From assembly GCF_003116585.1 (NCBI RefSeq), contig NZ_QEHM01000003.1, forward strand, positions 730,916-794,915: a stretch of DNA of 64,000 nucleotides. The letters run 5' to 3'. Under the pieces are notes generated by a model. It saw nothing but the letters and a program-made list of their open reading frames with translations, was not told the DNA's origin and searched no databases. The translations under genes and the position numbers were made by a program. The stretch is from Albibacillus kandeliae. GTDB lineage: Bacteria > Pseudomonadota > Alphaproteobacteria > Rhodobacterales > Rhodobacteraceae. Of this stretch, positions 45,778-53,997 are shown in pieces (position 1 is the stretch's first letter; every line of letters begins with the position of its first letter).

Positions 45778-46634
45778 TGGGTTTTCCCTCCAAAGCGTTT
45801 GCCGGCGAGGTAGATCACCAGGCTGATCGAGGCGACGATGACCATGGACGAGACCGCGAGCGCCGCGCCAAGCGGAGCGTTGTTGGCCTTGCCGAACTGG
45901 ATCTGGATCATGTTGGCGATCATCAGCCCGTCGGTCCCGCCCACGAGGCGCGGTGTGATGAAATCGCCGACTGTGGGGATCAGCACGATCAGGATCGAGG
46001 CGATGACGCCGGGCATGGCGAGCGGCAGGGTCACCCGGAAGAAGCGGCGGACCGGCCCGTCACCGAGATCTTCCGCCGCTTCGAGCAGCGAACGGTCGAT
46101 CTTCTCCAGCGCGACGAAGATCGGCAGGATCGCGAAGGGTGCCCAGGCGTGGGCCAGCGTGATGATCACGGCGTTGATGTTGTAGAGCAGGAAGGTCAGC
46201 GGCTCGTCGATGATGCCAAGCCCGGTCAGGGCCGAGTTGAGCACGCCGTTGTATCCGAGGATCACCTTCCACAGGAACACGCGCAGCAGGTAGCTGGTCC
46301 AGAACGGAATGGTGATCATGAAGAGCCACAGCGCCTTGCGCCGGGTGACGTGGAACGAGAGGTAGTAGGCGATGGGAAAGGCCAGCAGGACGGTGACCAG
46401 GGTAACCACCAGGGACACCATCAGCGACCGTAGGATCAGGATGCGATAGATCGGCTGGGTCCAGGCTTCGCGATAGTTGTTCAGCGTCAGCGTGGTGTCG
46501 ATTGTCAGGTAATCCTGCGTCCAGAAGCTGAAGGTCACCACCGTGAGCAGCGGCGCCGCCAGCAACAGGAGAGCATAGATCATCGTGGGGCTTATCAGGG
46601 TAAGTCCCTGCCGCGCTTCCCGCCCCAGGATCAT
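45774..46634 (-). CDS. ABC-transporter permease, PotB-like
   Basis: 286 residues from ATG 46634. It has six predicted helices, and the EAA loop is LLEAAEDLGDGPVRRFFRVT. It pairs with the PotC-like protein to form the transmembrane channel. It is preceded by 41 bp after the third Rieske gene and belongs to the same unit. Confidence 0.92.
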   Translation of the reverse strand: MILGREARQGLTLISPTMIYALLLLAAPLLTVVTFSFWTQDYLTIDTTLTLNNYREAWTQPIYRILILRSLMVSLVVTLVTVLLAFPIAYYLSFHVTRRKALWLFMITIPFWTSYLLRVFLWKVILGYNGVLNSALTGLGIIDEPLTFLLYNINAVIITLAHAWAPFAILPIFVALEKIDRSLLEAAEDLGDGPVRRFFRVTLPLAMPGVIASILIVLIPTVGDFITPRLVGGTDGLMIANMIQIQFGKANNAPLGAALAVSSMVIVASISLVIYLAGKRFGGKTQ

Positions 46635-46675
46635 GATGCGCGGCCCCCGTGCCGGGGGGATGAAGTTCCGGTCAT

Positions 46676-47875
46676 TCAGGTCTCCGTTTCGACGAGGGCC
46701 GCGTTGGTCTCGGCCAGCGTGCCGGGTTCGGGCTCGTCCGTGTTCAGGACAGGATAGAGCCTGCGCAGCTCGTCGTGGTAACTTTTCACACCCGCCTCGA
46801 GATCGGACAGGATGATGCCATCGAAGCCGCTCGATTGCGCGGCCTCCCAGCTCCATTCGATCAATTGTTCATCTTCCTTGGTGGTGATCCGGTCGATCCG
46901 TCCGCTGAGATAGCGCGCGATGCGCATGCGGCGGTCTTCGTCCGGGCGGCGATAGCAGGCGCCACGCTGGATGGTCCGGCCATGATCGACGGGAAACTCG
47001 TGGTAGTAGATCACCGAGTCCGGGTAGATGCCGAAGACGAGGTTGGGAAACACCCCGATGTAGAGCCACGCGCGCTGGTGCTCGTCGTCGAGCGTGTCCA
47101 TCTGCGGCAGCAGCGCCTTGTACTGGCGCACGCTCCAAAGCTTGCTGTCCCCCTCGCGGAATCCCGAGAAGGAGCGGCTGGTGCCTTCCTTGAAGGGTTC
47201 GTCGTAGTAGTTGCGTCCGAACAGGTCGTCGAGCCCGGGATGCGCCATCGGAACGTGGTATCCCTCGTTGTCGACGTCGCGCACGCATTTCCAGTTGGCG
47301 CGGATATCCTCGCTCCACATGCCTTCTCCATCGGGAACCAGCGCGGCAAGGTCGTATTGCGCCAGCTCCTCGTCAAAGCGGGCCATGATCTCGCTGATCT
47401 TCGGCTGCGGGCCGGGCTTGAAACGGACAAAGACGAAGCCGTTCCAGATATCCATGTCCAGCGCCTTGAGACCCCATTCCTCGGGGTCGAGCGGCGGCAG
47501 GCTGTCGGGACGGGCAGCCCCGCGCAGGGTCCCGTCAAGGTTATAGGCCCAGCCGTGGAAGGGGCAGATGATCGCGGCACGGCAGGTGCCCTTGTCGTCG
47601 GCCACGACACGCGAACCGCGATGGCGGCAGAGGTTGTGAAAGGCGCGGACATTGCCGTCGCGGCCGCGGATCACGAGGGCGCGCTCCCCCACGAAATCGC
47701 TGGCCATGTAGTCGCCGGGTTCGGGGATGTCGCTGACATGGCAGATCAATTGCCAATGTCGCCGGAACAGCAGTTCCTTCTCCTCCTCCAGCATCTCCTC
47801 GCTGAAATAGCTCCACGCCGGGAGGCCGGCCCTGTCGTTCGGGATCTTGGTGTGAGTGGTGCCTTCCGTGGTCAT
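46676..47875 (-). CDS. Rieske oxygenase alpha subunit 3
   Basis: 399 residues. Rieske ligands are Cys83-x-His85 and Cys104-x2-His107; the iron site NEGYHVPMAHPG gives His207 and His212, with bridging Glu204. It is more diverged from the other two (EGYHV in place of ECYHC, and RDVDNE in place of ENYNE), suggesting another substrate in the same pathway. It is the first gene of the minus-strand unit, about 45 bp from operator box 3. Confidence 0.86.
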   Translation of the reverse strand: MTTEGTTHTKIPNDRAGLPAWSYFSEEMLEEEKELLFRRHWQLICHVSDIPEPGDYMASDFVGERALVIRGRDGNVRAFHNLCRHRGSRVVADDKGTCRAAIICPFHGWAYNLDGTLRGAARPDSLPPLDPEEWGLKALDMDIWNGFVFVRFKPGPQPKISEIMARFDEELAQYDLAALVPDGEGMWSEDIRANWKCVRDVDNEGYHVPMAHPGLDDLFGRNYYDEPFKEGTSRSFSGFREGDSKLWSVRQYKALLPQMDTLDDEHQRAWLYIGVFPNLVFGIYPDSVIYYHEFPVDHGRTIQRGACYRRPDEDRRMRIARYLSGRIDRITTKEDEQLIEWSWEAAQSSGFDGIILSDLEAGVKSYHDELRRLYPVLNTDEPEPGTLAETNAALVETET

Positions 47876-47918
47876 CTTTCGGCTCCGTCGCCTTCGGTCT
47901 CAGGGACGGTAACAAGAA

Positions 47919-47937
47919 TTATTTGAGCGCTCAATAA
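47919..47937. promoter_or_regulatory. TetR-type operator box 3
   Basis: TTATTTGAGCGCTCA at 47919-47933, followed by ATAA. It lies about 45 bp upstream of the third Rieske gene and controls the Rieske-PotBCA-Rieske-methyltransferase unit by position. Confidence 0.82.
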
Positions 47938-48355
47938 AAAATTTGGTAGAACTGCCAGAACCCGCAGGACGGCCACCCGATCTGCCCGGTTTCGCGGCGC
48001 TGACAATGCCGGCGCGAGTGATGCTAAGCGTCGGAAACTGTCTGAATTTAATGCTAAGTGAAATTTTACTTAGGGAGAAATTATCGGTATGATAATAACC
48101 TATAGGTTGTGCTGGAAAAATCCCGCCAACTCGCGTAAGGCTCAGTAAAACAAGGGAATGCGTTGATGCCTTCCCTTTACGTCAGGGAACCTGGCTTGGC
48201 CCGGAGCCGCGGGATGTGGGTTGAAGCCGCAACAGTTTCCCGAGAAGTTACAAAAGATCTTTTGCGTTTCAGATCCTTGGTTAACCTGCCGCTGTCGGAT
48301 TGACGAGAATACTCGGGCCATCAGTTCGATCAGAAGAACAAGGGAAGCAGTAAGA
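47938..48355. other. 418-bp control region upstream of the first sensor kinase
   Basis: An AT-richer region between the third Rieske gene and the sensor kinase, with no convincing gene. It contains a repeated ATGCTAAG word (48021 and 48051), a palindrome at 48054-48073, a perfect 12-bp palindrome AACCTATAGGTT at 48097-48108 and a perfect 14-bp palindrome CAAAAGATCTTTTG at 48251-48264. Confidence 0.65.
48021..48108. promoter_or_regulatory. Repeat and palindrome cluster
   Basis: ATGCTAAG occurs at 48021-48028 and 48051-48058, exactly 30 bp apart. The second copy runs into the 18/20 palindrome CTAAGTGAAATTTTACTTAG (48054-48073). AACCTATAGGTT is at 48097-48108. The cluster resembles a promoter with several protein-binding sites. 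Confidence 0.5.
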
Positions 48356-51226
48356 TTGAGATTGGGGACCAGACTCGCGCAGTTCTGTCTGCTGATCCTG
48401 TGCCTGACCGTAACGGTTATGGCGTACCAGGCGGTGCGCAATGTCACGCAGCAACGTGCCGACGAGGCCTTTGCCGCGCTTGTCTCTGATAGCAGGGACG
48501 CCCTCGCCGACCGCATGAAGGCCGGGGGTCAGACCTTGCGCGCGCTTGCCGGTCTCTTCTCCGCGTCGGAAGAGGTGACGCGCGCCGATTTTGCGAACTT
48601 CGTGCACAGGCTTTCGGCTCACGAACTGGGCAGCAAGGATGCGGGGCTGGCCTACATCCGTCCGGTCAAGCGGTCCGAGCTCGACCAGTTCATCGCGGGG
48701 CTGTCTTCCGTCGGGGTCGATGCCCTTGTTCCGCATCCCGAAACTCGGGGCGAGGAAATGTTCCTCGTGCAGTACTTCGAAGCCTCCCGCGCCGTGGAGC
48801 AGGTCATCGGGCTCGACCTCACCTTCGAGGAGGAGCGCCACGAGACAGCGATCGCCGCGCGGGATTCCGGCCTGCCGCACATGACCTCCGCGCTTGATCT
48901 CGCTTACGGAGAAGATGGCGCGCAGGGATACCTGCTCTACGAACCGATCTACCAGCCCGACATGCCGCTCGACACGCCGGAACAACGGCGCGCGGCCTTC
49001 AGCGGCTGGGTCAGCGCGATGTTCCTCGCGCCGACCCTGCTGAGCGACCTGACCCATTCCCAGGATCTCCAGTTCGGGATGAGGGTTTACGAGGGGCAGG
49101 AGGCAAATCCCGATAGCCTGATCTATGCCTCCGATGCGCCCGGAGCGCGGCGGGACGAGGCAATGTTCAAGACCTACATGCCTTTCGAGGTGTTCGGCCG
49201 GTCATGGACGGTGGAATGGTACAGCACGCCTCGGTTCGAGGCGGGCAAGAAGAGCGTCACCGCCCTCATCGTTCTGGGCGGCGGCCTGATGCTCTCGCTG
49301 CTGATCTCGGGGCTGTTCTTCCTTGCGAGCTGGCGCGAGGCCATCATCTCGCGGCAGGTGCGGCAGAAAACGTCTGAGCTGAAAACCTCGGAGGAAGAGA
49401 ACCGCGCCATCGTCGAGAATGCGATGGTCGGCATCATCACACTGGACGAGTCCGGCTTGATCATGAGCTGCAACCCGACCGGCGCGGCGTTCCTGGGCGA
49501 AGACAAGGCGATGCTGGTCGGTCGCGACATAGCGAAGCTGCTGCCCGAGGTTTCCCTTGCCGAGACCGAGGGCAAAACGGTCGTCGATGGCGACCTCGGC
49601 GAACAGAACCGGCGGATCTACCAGTACCGGCTCGGCACGTGGAAGACCGCGACGGGCCACAGGCGCCGCTCGCTCTTCCTGCAGGACGTGACCGACGAGG
49701 AAAACCTGCACAAGAAGGTCGGCGACACCGAGAGGCGTCTGAACCTCGCGCTGAAAGGGGCCGAAATCGGGGTCTTCGACATCGACGTCCGCACCGGCAA
49801 GTCGGTGGTTTCGGACAGCTGGCGCCGCCTGATGGGGGTCTCTCTGGACGATCCCGAGCTCGACACGCAGGCCGTGTTCAACGCACGGGTCCACCCCGAG
49901 GATTTCGCGGCGCTCAAGGCTTCCGACCTCGCCTGCATCAAGGGCGAGACCGCGAGGTCGGTCTCCGAGTTCCGCGTCGATTTCGGCGAGGACGGCTGGC
50001 GCTGGATGCGGTCCGAGGCGACGGTGGTCGACTGGGATCCTGCCGGACACGCCCTGCGCTTTGTTGGGGCGCAGGTGGACGTGACCGAAGAGCGGCTGGC
50101 GCAGATCGCCGTGCGCAACAGCGAGGAACGCTTCCGGCTGATCTTCTCGAACGCGCCGGTCGGCGTCTGCGTGCTGAACAACAATGCCGGCTTCACCGAA
50201 GCCAATGCGGCCCTCTGCGACTATCTCGGGTACAGCGAGGAAGAGCTGACCAGCGGCAAGCAGCTCTACAACGTGATGTCCGAAGAGGATCTCGCCGACA
50301 TTCTGACCGGCATCGACATGCGCAAGCAGTTTGGCTACGGCGCCTTCGAGACCGAGTGCGAGCTGGTGCGCAAGGACGGCTCGAAGTTCTGGGCCATGCT
50401 CAACGTGTCGTGGACCGTCGAAGAGCACACCGGTGAGGAAGTCTTCATCGCGCAGGTCAACGACATCACCGACAAGAAGCACATGGAGCGGATCAAGAGC
50501 GAGTTCGTGGCAACCGTCAGTCACGAGCTGCGAACGCCCCTCACCTCGCTGCGTGGGGCTCTTGCGCTGCTCGACAATGCGCTGGGCCAGGACGTGAGCC
50601 CGGTCGGCCGCCGCATGATGACCATTGCGCAGTCGAACTCGGACCGGCTGATCGCGCTGGTGAACGACATTCTCGACATCGAGCGGATCGAGTCCGGGCG
50701 GATGCAGTTCAACTACTCGCACGAGGTGGTCACCGGCGTCCTCTCCGAGATCACGCAGCAGATGATGCCCTATGCCAACGACCTTGGAGTCGAGCTGAAG
50801 GTCACCCCCTGCGAGGAGGTGGTCGGGCTGTGGACCGATCGCGCGCGCCTGCTCCAGGTCTTTGCCAACCTGCTGTCGAACGCCTGCAAGTTCTCCAAGC
50901 GCGGCGGCACGGTCAGCCTGGAGGTCGTGCCCGAAAAGAACATGGTTCGCTTCCTCGTGCGCGACAACGGGCCGGGGATCCCGGATTCCTTCCGCTCGAA
51001 CATCTTCAAACCGTTCTCGCAGGCCGACAGCACGGACACGCGAGAGAAGGGCGGCACCGGCCTCGGGCTGAGCATCTGCAAGCAGCTGGTCGAACGCATG
51101 GGCGGCGAGATCGGCTACACCAGCGATCCCGGACGCGAGACGGTGTTCTGGTTCACCGTACGCCGGCAGGACGACGAGGACGAAGCCTACGACTTTGCAA
51201 GATCGCGGGCGAGCGCGGGCATGTGA
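48356..51226 (+). CDS. CHASE-PAS sensor histidine kinase
   Basis: 956 residues if TTG 48356 is used; it has AGGGAAG 8 bp upstream and places a short basic N-terminus before the first membrane helix. A TTG at 48221 in the leader is the alternative. Order: transmembrane helix (about 7-27), periplasmic CHASE domain (about 40-255), second helix (about 300-325), PAS-type regions (about 340-465, 470-590 and 595-710), HisKA with phospho-acceptor His723 in SHELRTPLTSLRG, and HATPase with NLLSNACKFS, DNGPGIP and GGTGLGLSI. There is no receiver domain, so it should pass phosphate to a separate protein. The CHASE ligand is unknown. Confidence 0.9.
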   Translation: MRLGTRLAQFCLLILCLTVTVMAYQAVRNVTQQRADEAFAALVSDSRDALADRMKAGGQTLRALAGLFSASEEVTRADFANFVHRLSAHELGSKDAGLAYIRPVKRSELDQFIAGLSSVGVDALVPHPETRGEEMFLVQYFEASRAVEQVIGLDLTFEEERHETAIAARDSGLPHMTSALDLAYGEDGAQGYLLYEPIYQPDMPLDTPEQRRAAFSGWVSAMFLAPTLLSDLTHSQDLQFGMRVYEGQEANPDSLIYASDAPGARRDEAMFKTYMPFEVFGRSWTVEWYSTPRFEAGKKSVTALIVLGGGLMLSLLISGLFFLASWREAIISRQVRQKTSELKTSEEENRAIVENAMVGIITLDESGLIMSCNPTGAAFLGEDKAMLVGRDIAKLLPEVSLAETEGKTVVDGDLGEQNRRIYQYRLGTWKTATGHRRRSLFLQDVTDEENLHKKVGDTERRLNLALKGAEIGVFDIDVRTGKSVVSDSWRRLMGVSLDDPELDTQAVFNARVHPEDFAALKASDLACIKGETARSVSEFRVDFGEDGWRWMRSEATVVDWDPAGHALRFVGAQVDVTEERLAQIAVRNSEERFRLIFSNAPVGVCVLNNNAGFTEANAALCDYLGYSEEELTSGKQLYNVMSEEDLADILTGIDMRKQFGYGAFETECELVRKDGSKFWAMLNVSWTVEEHTGEEVFIAQVNDITDKKHMERIKSEFVATVSHELRTPLTSLRGALALLDNALGQDVSPVGRRMMTIAQSNSDRLIALVNDILDIERIESGRMQFNYSHEVVTGVLSEITQQMMPYANDLGVELKVTPCEEVVGLWTDRARLLQVFANLLSNACKFSKRGGTVSLEVVPEKNMVRFLVRDNGPGIPDSFRSNIFKPFSQADSTDTREKGGTGLGLSICKQLVERMGGEIGYTSDPGRETVFWFTVRRQDDEDEAYDFARSRASAGM

Positions 51227-51308
51227 GATCACCGGGACACGGGCCCGCCTCACTAAAAAAGAGACGTGGAATAACCCTTTGAAATACTAAGATTTGACTA
51301 ACGAGACT

Positions 51309-51367
51309 GTGGGAAATATCCCACTTTTGACACGTTCTGGGCCTCAAAATGCGCGGTTGAACGCGCA
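51309..51367 (+). other. Two hairpins in the leader of the second kinase
   Basis: GTGGGA-AATA-TCCCAC at 51309-51324, followed by TTTT, and TGCGCG-GTTGAA-CGCGCA at 51350-51367. They lie in the 253-bp gap between the two kinase genes. The first could be a weak terminator for the upstream kinase; both could act in the leader of the second. Confidence 0.45.
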
Positions 51368-51479
51368 GAAATCCCATACGAGATTGACAGTTAAAGCCCT
51401 GAATTCCAAACATCCCGGCATCGCCAGGAAGTTAAAAATAATAATTTGGGCCCGATCGACAGAAAGAGGCAGAAGACTC

Positions 51480-53123
51480 ATGAACTCTAAGAAGTTCAAT
51501 GCAGCAGCAGCACTGGTATGTCTGTCTTTTCTCGTACTTGCCCTGTTTGGGGCTATCGTTATTGCATCCTCCCTCCCGCTGCTCATTCTCAGCACCCTCG
51601 CCCTCATCGGGGCGGTTTTCGCGCTTGGCTTGACCTGGCGCTCGGTCTTCCGCCCGGCGCTTTTCGCCGGCAACAACGACACCCGTGCGCGCCTCGTGCA
51701 GGAAGTCACCGCGCTGAACCGTCATGCCATGGTGACCCTCACCGACGACAAGGCGCGCATCGTCCATGTGAACGACAAGTTCCGCGACGCGACCGGCTAT
51801 GCGCTGGACGACCTCAGCGGCATCAGCATGGATCGGCTCTACTTCGAAGATGACCTTAGCAAGATGGAGGACATCCGGGCGGGGCTGGACCGTGGCGAGC
51901 CCTGGTCGGGCGAAACCCGTCTTCAGTGCAAGCAGGGCAATGTTCTCTGGACCCAGGCGACCATCGTTCCGCGCATGGATGCCAAGGGCAACCTCGTCGG
52001 CTCGATCTCGGTCCGCACCGACATCACCGACAACAAGATGGCGGCCGCGCAGAAGGAACTCTACACCGCGCTCCACAAGCTGTGGGACGAGGTCTACATG
52101 TTCGATCCCGCGACCCTGCGCTGTACCTACATGAACGAGGCGGCGTTGGCCCGGAAGGGCTGGAGCGTCGAGGATTACACGCCCGAGAACCTCGCTACCG
52201 TGAGTGAGGATTTCGAGACGGAGACCTTCAGGACCCATGTCGATACATTGGTCACCGGCAAGGACCATGTCAGCTACACGGCCGTGATCGACTCGCGGCC
52301 CTATGACATTCGCCTGCAGCGGGTCAGCCCCTACGCCGCCCGTGAGCAACTGGTCGTGGTGCTGCGTGACATGTCCGAACGGGTTCAGGCGGAACGCGCC
52401 CAGGCCGAGCTGATGTCGACCATCAGCCACGAACTGCGCACGCCGATGACCTCGATCAAGGGCGCCATGGGCCTGCTGCTGTCGAACGCCGCGGGTGAAC
52501 TGCCCGAAAAGGCGCGCGGCATGCTCAGCATCGCCTATCGGAACGCCGACCGGCTGGTGATGATCATCAACGATATCCTCGATATCGAGAAGATCGCGGC
52601 CGGGCAGATGGAGTTCAAGCTGAAGGTCGAGCCTCTGGCCAGCGTCATCGAAGAGGCGGTCGCGGCGAACGAGCAGTTCGCCAACCGCTTTGACGTGAAG
52701 GTGGTTAAGGAAGAGATCGACCCCGACGCCTGCGCCGACTACGATTTCGGCCGTACCCTGCAGGTGCTGACCAATCTCCTGTCGAACGCGGCCAAGTTCT
52801 CGCCTCCGGGCGGACGCGTGCGCGTCTACATGGAGCGGATCGGGGATCGTATCCGCATCAACGTTCAGGACTACGGCCAGGGCATCGCGAAAGAGGCGCA
52901 GGCGCGCATCTTCGAGCGCTTTGCACAGGCATCCACAACTGCCAACCGGGGCGTAGAGAGCACCGGGTTGGGACTCAATATTGCCAAGGTCATCATGGAA
53001 GAGCAGAAAGGGTCCATCGGACTGTTCAGCGAGCTTGGCAAGGGCGCAACCTTCTACGCGGAGTTTCCCGCGGCCGTGCCCGCCGAGGTCGAGCAGCTCA
53101 AGCCCGTCGATCGCGCAGTCTGA
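51480..53123 (+). CDS. Membrane-bound PAS sensor histidine kinase
   Basis: 547 residues from ATG 51480 (AAAGAGG upstream). It has a short N-terminal membrane hairpin (about 8-52) with no periplasmic sensor domain. A PAS domain follows (about 75-190; DKARIVHVNDKFRDATGY), then a second diverged PAS (about 200-300). HisKA has His317 in SHELRTPMTSIKGAMG, and the HATPase has NLLSNAAKFSPPGG, DYGQGI and STGLGLNIA. It probably senses a cytoplasmic or membrane signal. A single-receiver protein gene follows 38 bp later. Confidence 0.9.
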   Translation: MNSKKFNAAAALVCLSFLVLALFGAIVIASSLPLLILSTLALIGAVFALGLTWRSVFRPALFAGNNDTRARLVQEVTALNRHAMVTLTDDKARIVHVNDKFRDATGYALDDLSGISMDRLYFEDDLSKMEDIRAGLDRGEPWSGETRLQCKQGNVLWTQATIVPRMDAKGNLVGSISVRTDITDNKMAAAQKELYTALHKLWDEVYMFDPATLRCTYMNEAALARKGWSVEDYTPENLATVSEDFETETFRTHVDTLVTGKDHVSYTAVIDSRPYDIRLQRVSPYAAREQLVVVLRDMSERVQAERAQAELMSTISHELRTPMTSIKGAMGLLLSNAAGELPEKARGMLSIAYRNADRLVMIINDILDIEKIAAGQMEFKLKVEPLASVIEEAVAANEQFANRFDVKVVKEEIDPDACADYDFGRTLQVLTNLLSNAAKFSPPGGRVRVYMERIGDRIRINVQDYGQGIAKEAQARIFERFAQASTTANRGVESTGLGLNIAKVIMEEQKGSIGLFSELGKGATFYAEFPAAVPAEVEQLKPVDRAV

Positions 53124-53161
53124 TCACGGGACTTGCAATAAAGAAACGAGAGGAAGCCGCG

Positions 53162-53530
53162 ATGATGCGTCTGCTGCACGTCGAAGACGACGAGGATATT
53201 CGGGAAGTTGCCAAGATGGCGCTGGAGCTGTCAGGCCAGTTCGAGGTGATGCAGTGCCCCTCGGGCGAGGACGCGCTGGAGAAGGCGCCCCAGTTCAAGC
53301 CCGAGATCCTTCTGCTGGATGTCATGATGCCGGGCATGAGCGGGCCGACCACGCTGCAGAAGCTGCGCGAGATCAAGGGCCTCGAGACAACGCCCGCCAT
53401 CTTCATGACCGCACGGGCCCAGCCTGCCGAGGTCGAGGAACTGAAGGCCATGTCGGCGCTGACCGTGGTGGTCAAACCCTTTGACCCGATCACCCTTGGC
53501 GATCAGATCATGGCCGCGTTGAACGGCTGA
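53162..53530 (+). CDS. Single-domain response regulator (CheY-like)
   Basis: 122 residues, a lone receiver domain: acidic pocket HVEDDED, phospho-acceptor Asp53 in LLLDVMMPGM, Thr in FMTAR and Lys in VVVKPFDP. With no output domain it should act by protein contact or pass phosphate to an Hpt protein. It follows the second kinase and ends at a bidirectional terminator. Confidence 0.92.
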   Translation: MMRLLHVEDDEDIREVAKMALELSGQFEVMQCPSGEDALEKAPQFKPEILLLDVMMPGMSGPTTLQKLREIKGLETTPAIFMTARAQPAEVEELKAMSALTVVVKPFDPITLGDQIMAALNG

Positions 53531-53574
53531 CACGCCACCAGAGACTGGGGCCCTGCCCGGGTCCCAGAAACGAC

Positions 53575-53601
53575 AAAGCAGGCCCCGGGGCCTGCTTTTT
53601 T
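53575..53601. terminator. Bidirectional terminator
   Basis: A near-continuous palindrome AAAGCAGGCCCCGGGGCCTGC with flanking A and T runs (TTTTTT on the right, AAA on the left). It separates the plus-strand receiver gene from the minus-strand Hpt gene and can serve both. Confidence 0.88.
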
Positions 53602-53625
53602 CATTCCATATCGTTGAGGTGCGGA

Positions 53626-53997
53626 TCAGGCGTGTACGGCCTGAGCGAGCTCCGCATCCTCTGGCTGCTCTTCCTCCAGCAGGTCCTCGGCCAGTTCCGC
53701 GAAATCGCCGAGATCGTTGAAGATCTTGGGCAGGCCCGGCGCACCGGTGTCGAGATAGCAGATGATGTCATTCTCGCAGGTGCGCGCGGCTTCGCCCAGG
53801 TCCTGAAGACCGAGCGTGCCGGCCGAGCCTGCAATCTTGTGCAGGATCGCCTTGGCGTCGTTCAGAGCGGCAGGCTCGGGAACGATTCCGTTGCCGCTAG
53901 CCACGAGGCTTTCCAGTTCGCTCAGGCGGTCACCGAGCATCCCGACAAAACGGGCCCGGATACGGGCGATGCCCGGAAGCAAATCGGCGTTGGACAT
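53626..53997 (-). CDS. Histidine phosphotransfer (Hpt) protein
   Basis: 123 residues from ATG 53997, which overlaps the preceding stop as TGATG. The phospho-acceptor is His53 in ILHKIAGSAGTLGL, the Hpt pattern H-x-x-x-G-x-x. The rest is a four-helix bundle with an acidic C-terminus. It gives the cluster the missing link between kinases and receivers. Confidence 0.87.
   Translation of the reverse strand: MSNADLLPGIARIRARFVGMLGDRLSELESLVASGNGIVPEPAALNDAKAILHKIAGSAGTLGLQDLGEAARTCENDIICYLDTGAPGLPKIFNDLGDFAELAEDLLEEEQPEDAELAQAVHA

Noticed and set aside
48221-48355. N-terminal extension of the CHASE kinase from TTG 48221
   Set aside because: The 45 extra residues have no signal or domain, cover a perfect palindrome, and lack a ribosome site; TTG 48356 has AGGGAAG at a suitable distance.
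49202-51253. A 683-codon minus-strand frame opposite the CHASE sensor kinase
   Set aside because: The kinase has full domain support; the reverse frame has none.
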